A DNA stretch of 7,112 bases, from the NCBI GenBank assembly GCA_009936695.1, contig JAACEA010000407.1, positions 1 through 7,112 on the forward strand, written 5' to 3'. The position numbers were made by a program, and so were the translations under genes. This document shows positions 6,112 to 7,112 of this stretch, in pieces; position 1 is the first letter of the stretch, and every line of letters starts with the position of its first letter. The stretch comes from Planctomycetia bacterium. Its GTDB lineage: Bacteria > Planctomycetota > Phycisphaerae > Phycisphaerales > SM1A02. The notes beneath the pieces were generated by a model that had not been told where the DNA came from, did not search any database, and was given only the letters and a program-made list of their open reading frames with translations.

Positions 6112-7094
6112 GCGAGCGCGTGATCGAATTCCGTGACGCCCTGCGCGAAGCGATGACCCAGGAGATGCACCGGGACCCCCGCGTCTATCTGCTCGGCGAG
6201 GAGGTCGCGCAGTACGACGGGGCCTACAAGGTGAGCCGCGGGATGCTCGAGGAGTTCGGTCCGCGCCGGATCATCGACACGCCCATCTCCGAGAGCGGAT
6301 TCGCCGGCATGGCGATCGGCTCGGCAATGCTCGGTCTCCGTCCGATCGTGGAGTTCATGAGCTGGTCGTTCAGTCTCGTGGCCGCCGATCCGATCCTGAA
6401 CAACGCGCCCAAGATGCTCTACATGAGCGGTGGTCAGTTCGGTTGTCCGATCGTCTTCCGCGGAAACGACGGCGCGGGTGGTCAGCTCGGCTCCACGCAC
6501 TCATGGTGCGTTGAGGGGCTCTTCTCGAACGTGCCCGGGCTGAAGATGGCGATCCCGGCCTTCCCGGACGATGCCAAGGGTCTGCTCGCCACCGCGATCC
6601 AGGACGACGATCCGGTGTTCATGCTCGAGAGCGAACGCCTGCTGGCGATGAAGGGTCACGTGCCGGAAGGGGACCACTACGTTCCGTTCGGCAAGGCGGT
6701 GATCCGTCGGCCCGGAACCGACGTGACGCTCGTCTCCTTCGGCCGGCCGGTCCACTTCTGTCTCGAGGCCGCCGAGGAACTCGCGAAGGAGGGGATCTCC
6801 TGCGAGGTGATCGACGGTCGGACCATCCGTCCGCTCGACATCGACACGATCGTGGAGAGCGTCCGCAGGACGAACGCCTGCGTCGTCGTCGATCAGTCCT
6901 GGAGCTTCGGTTCGCCCGGCTCCGAGATCGCCGCACAGGTGCACGCGCACTGCTTCGATGATCTCGACAACCACGTCATGCGGGTCCACAGCGCCGACGT
7001 CCCGACGCCCTACGCGTCGAATCTCGAGCAGGAGTACCTGCCGAACGCGAGACGGATCGCCGAGGCGGTGCGAAGCTCGCTCTACGTCGCCTGA
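6108..7094 (+). CDS. pdhB: Pyruvate dehydrogenase E1 component, beta subunit
   Basis: 328 residues, a normal full length. It forms the E1 heterotetramer with PdhA, supplying part of the thiamine-diphosphate pocket and the surface that meets E2. DTPISESGFAGMAIGSA holds Glu62, the residue that activates the cofactor. YMSGGQFGCPIVFRG follows, with the family's catalytic histidine at His131 in STHSWC. GLKMAIPAFPDDAKGLL and DPVFMLESE are the usual central motifs, and the C-terminal transketolase domain (about 200-328) includes the pattern VIDGRTIRPLD. One departure is His-Ser-Trp where most members read His-Ser-Gln, and the loop before it is RGNDGAGGQLG rather than RGPNG. The gene overlaps pdhA by four bases. 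Only 18 bases follow the stop in the window, so whether pdhC (E2) comes next cannot be seen. Assignment to pyruvate rather than another 2-oxoacid rests mainly on PdhA. Confidence 0.95.
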   Translation: MSERVIEFRDALREAMTQEMHRDPRVYLLGEEVAQYDGAYKVSRGMLEEFGPRRIIDTPISESGFAGMAIGSAMLGLRPIVEFMSWSFSLVAADPILNNAPKMLYMSGGQFGCPIVFRGNDGAGGQLGSTHSWCVEGLFSNVPGLKMAIPAFPDDAKGLLATAIQDDDPVFMLESERLLAMKGHVPEGDHYVPFGKAVIRRPGTDVTLVSFGRPVHFCLEAAEELAKEGISCEVIDGRTIRPLDIDTIVESVRRTNACVVVDQSWSFGSPGSEIAAQVHAHCFDDLDNHVMRVHSADVPTPYASNLEQEYLPNARRIAEAVRSSLYVA

Positions 7095-7110
7095 TCGTCC
7101 TTCCCGATCA
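7092..7110. other. Inverted repeat overlapping the pdhB stop codon
   Basis: TGATCG-TCCTTCC-CGATCA gives a six-base-pair stem with a seven-base loop, and its first three bases are the pdhB stop codon. The window ends two bases later, so a following T-run cannot be judged. It may be a small intercistronic hairpin, part of a terminator, or chance. Confidence 0.25.
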
Positions 7111-7112
7111 CC

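Overview
The window is GC-rich bacterial DNA. It carries four recognisable genes: the back end of trpE, an uncharacterised zinc-ribbon membrane protein, a large secreted S41 (carboxy-terminal processing) protease, and the pdhA-pdhB pair for pyruvate dehydrogenase E1. The best guess for the source is a planctomycete, probably of the Phycisphaerae. That rests on the 'CxxCxYDLRG...RCPECG' zinc ribbon in front of membrane helices, which I associate with that group, on the long N-terminal extension of the protease, and on the strongly G/C-ending codons. It is inference from memory of these families, not from a search.

Layout. Positions 1-368 are a low-complexity block of CCG/CCA and TTG repeats. 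It is in frame with, and joined directly to, the chorismate-binding domain of TrpE (about 380-1372, plus strand). The N-terminal third expected of TrpE is absent. A convergent minus-strand gene (1374-2282) ends one base from the trpE stop and encodes a five-helix membrane protein with an N-terminal zinc ribbon. After a 231-base divergent intergenic region comes the S41 protease (2514-4778), with a signal peptide, a long acidic helical region, a PDZ domain and an intact Ser-Lys dyad. A 220-base gap holds a convincing sigma70-type promoter (4908-4936) whose 17-base spacer is almost entirely an 8-2-8 palindrome. That promoter reads into pdhA (4999-6111) and pdhB (6108-7094), which overlap by ATGA and are translationally coupled. 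The E2 gene would be expected just beyond the right edge.

How the genes relate. pdhA and pdhB form the alpha and beta chains of the thiamine-diphosphate enzyme that commits pyruvate to acetyl-CoA. TrpE commits chorismate to tryptophan. The protease works in the cell envelope, and the membrane protein has no known role. Apart from the pdhAB operon, nothing suggests these genes share a pathway.

The oddest part is the left end. Read on the minus strand, positions 1-381 give a continuous Gly/Asn/Ser/Asp-rich, disordered-looking protein with DPF and FG motifs and mostly pyrimidine-ending codons, much more protein-like than the Pro12/Leu8 reading in the trpE frame. I think the left end is more likely a foreign (possibly eukaryotic) fragment joined to trpE, either by misassembly or by a real rearrangement, than a natural TrpE linker. 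I see no new multi-gene system in the window.
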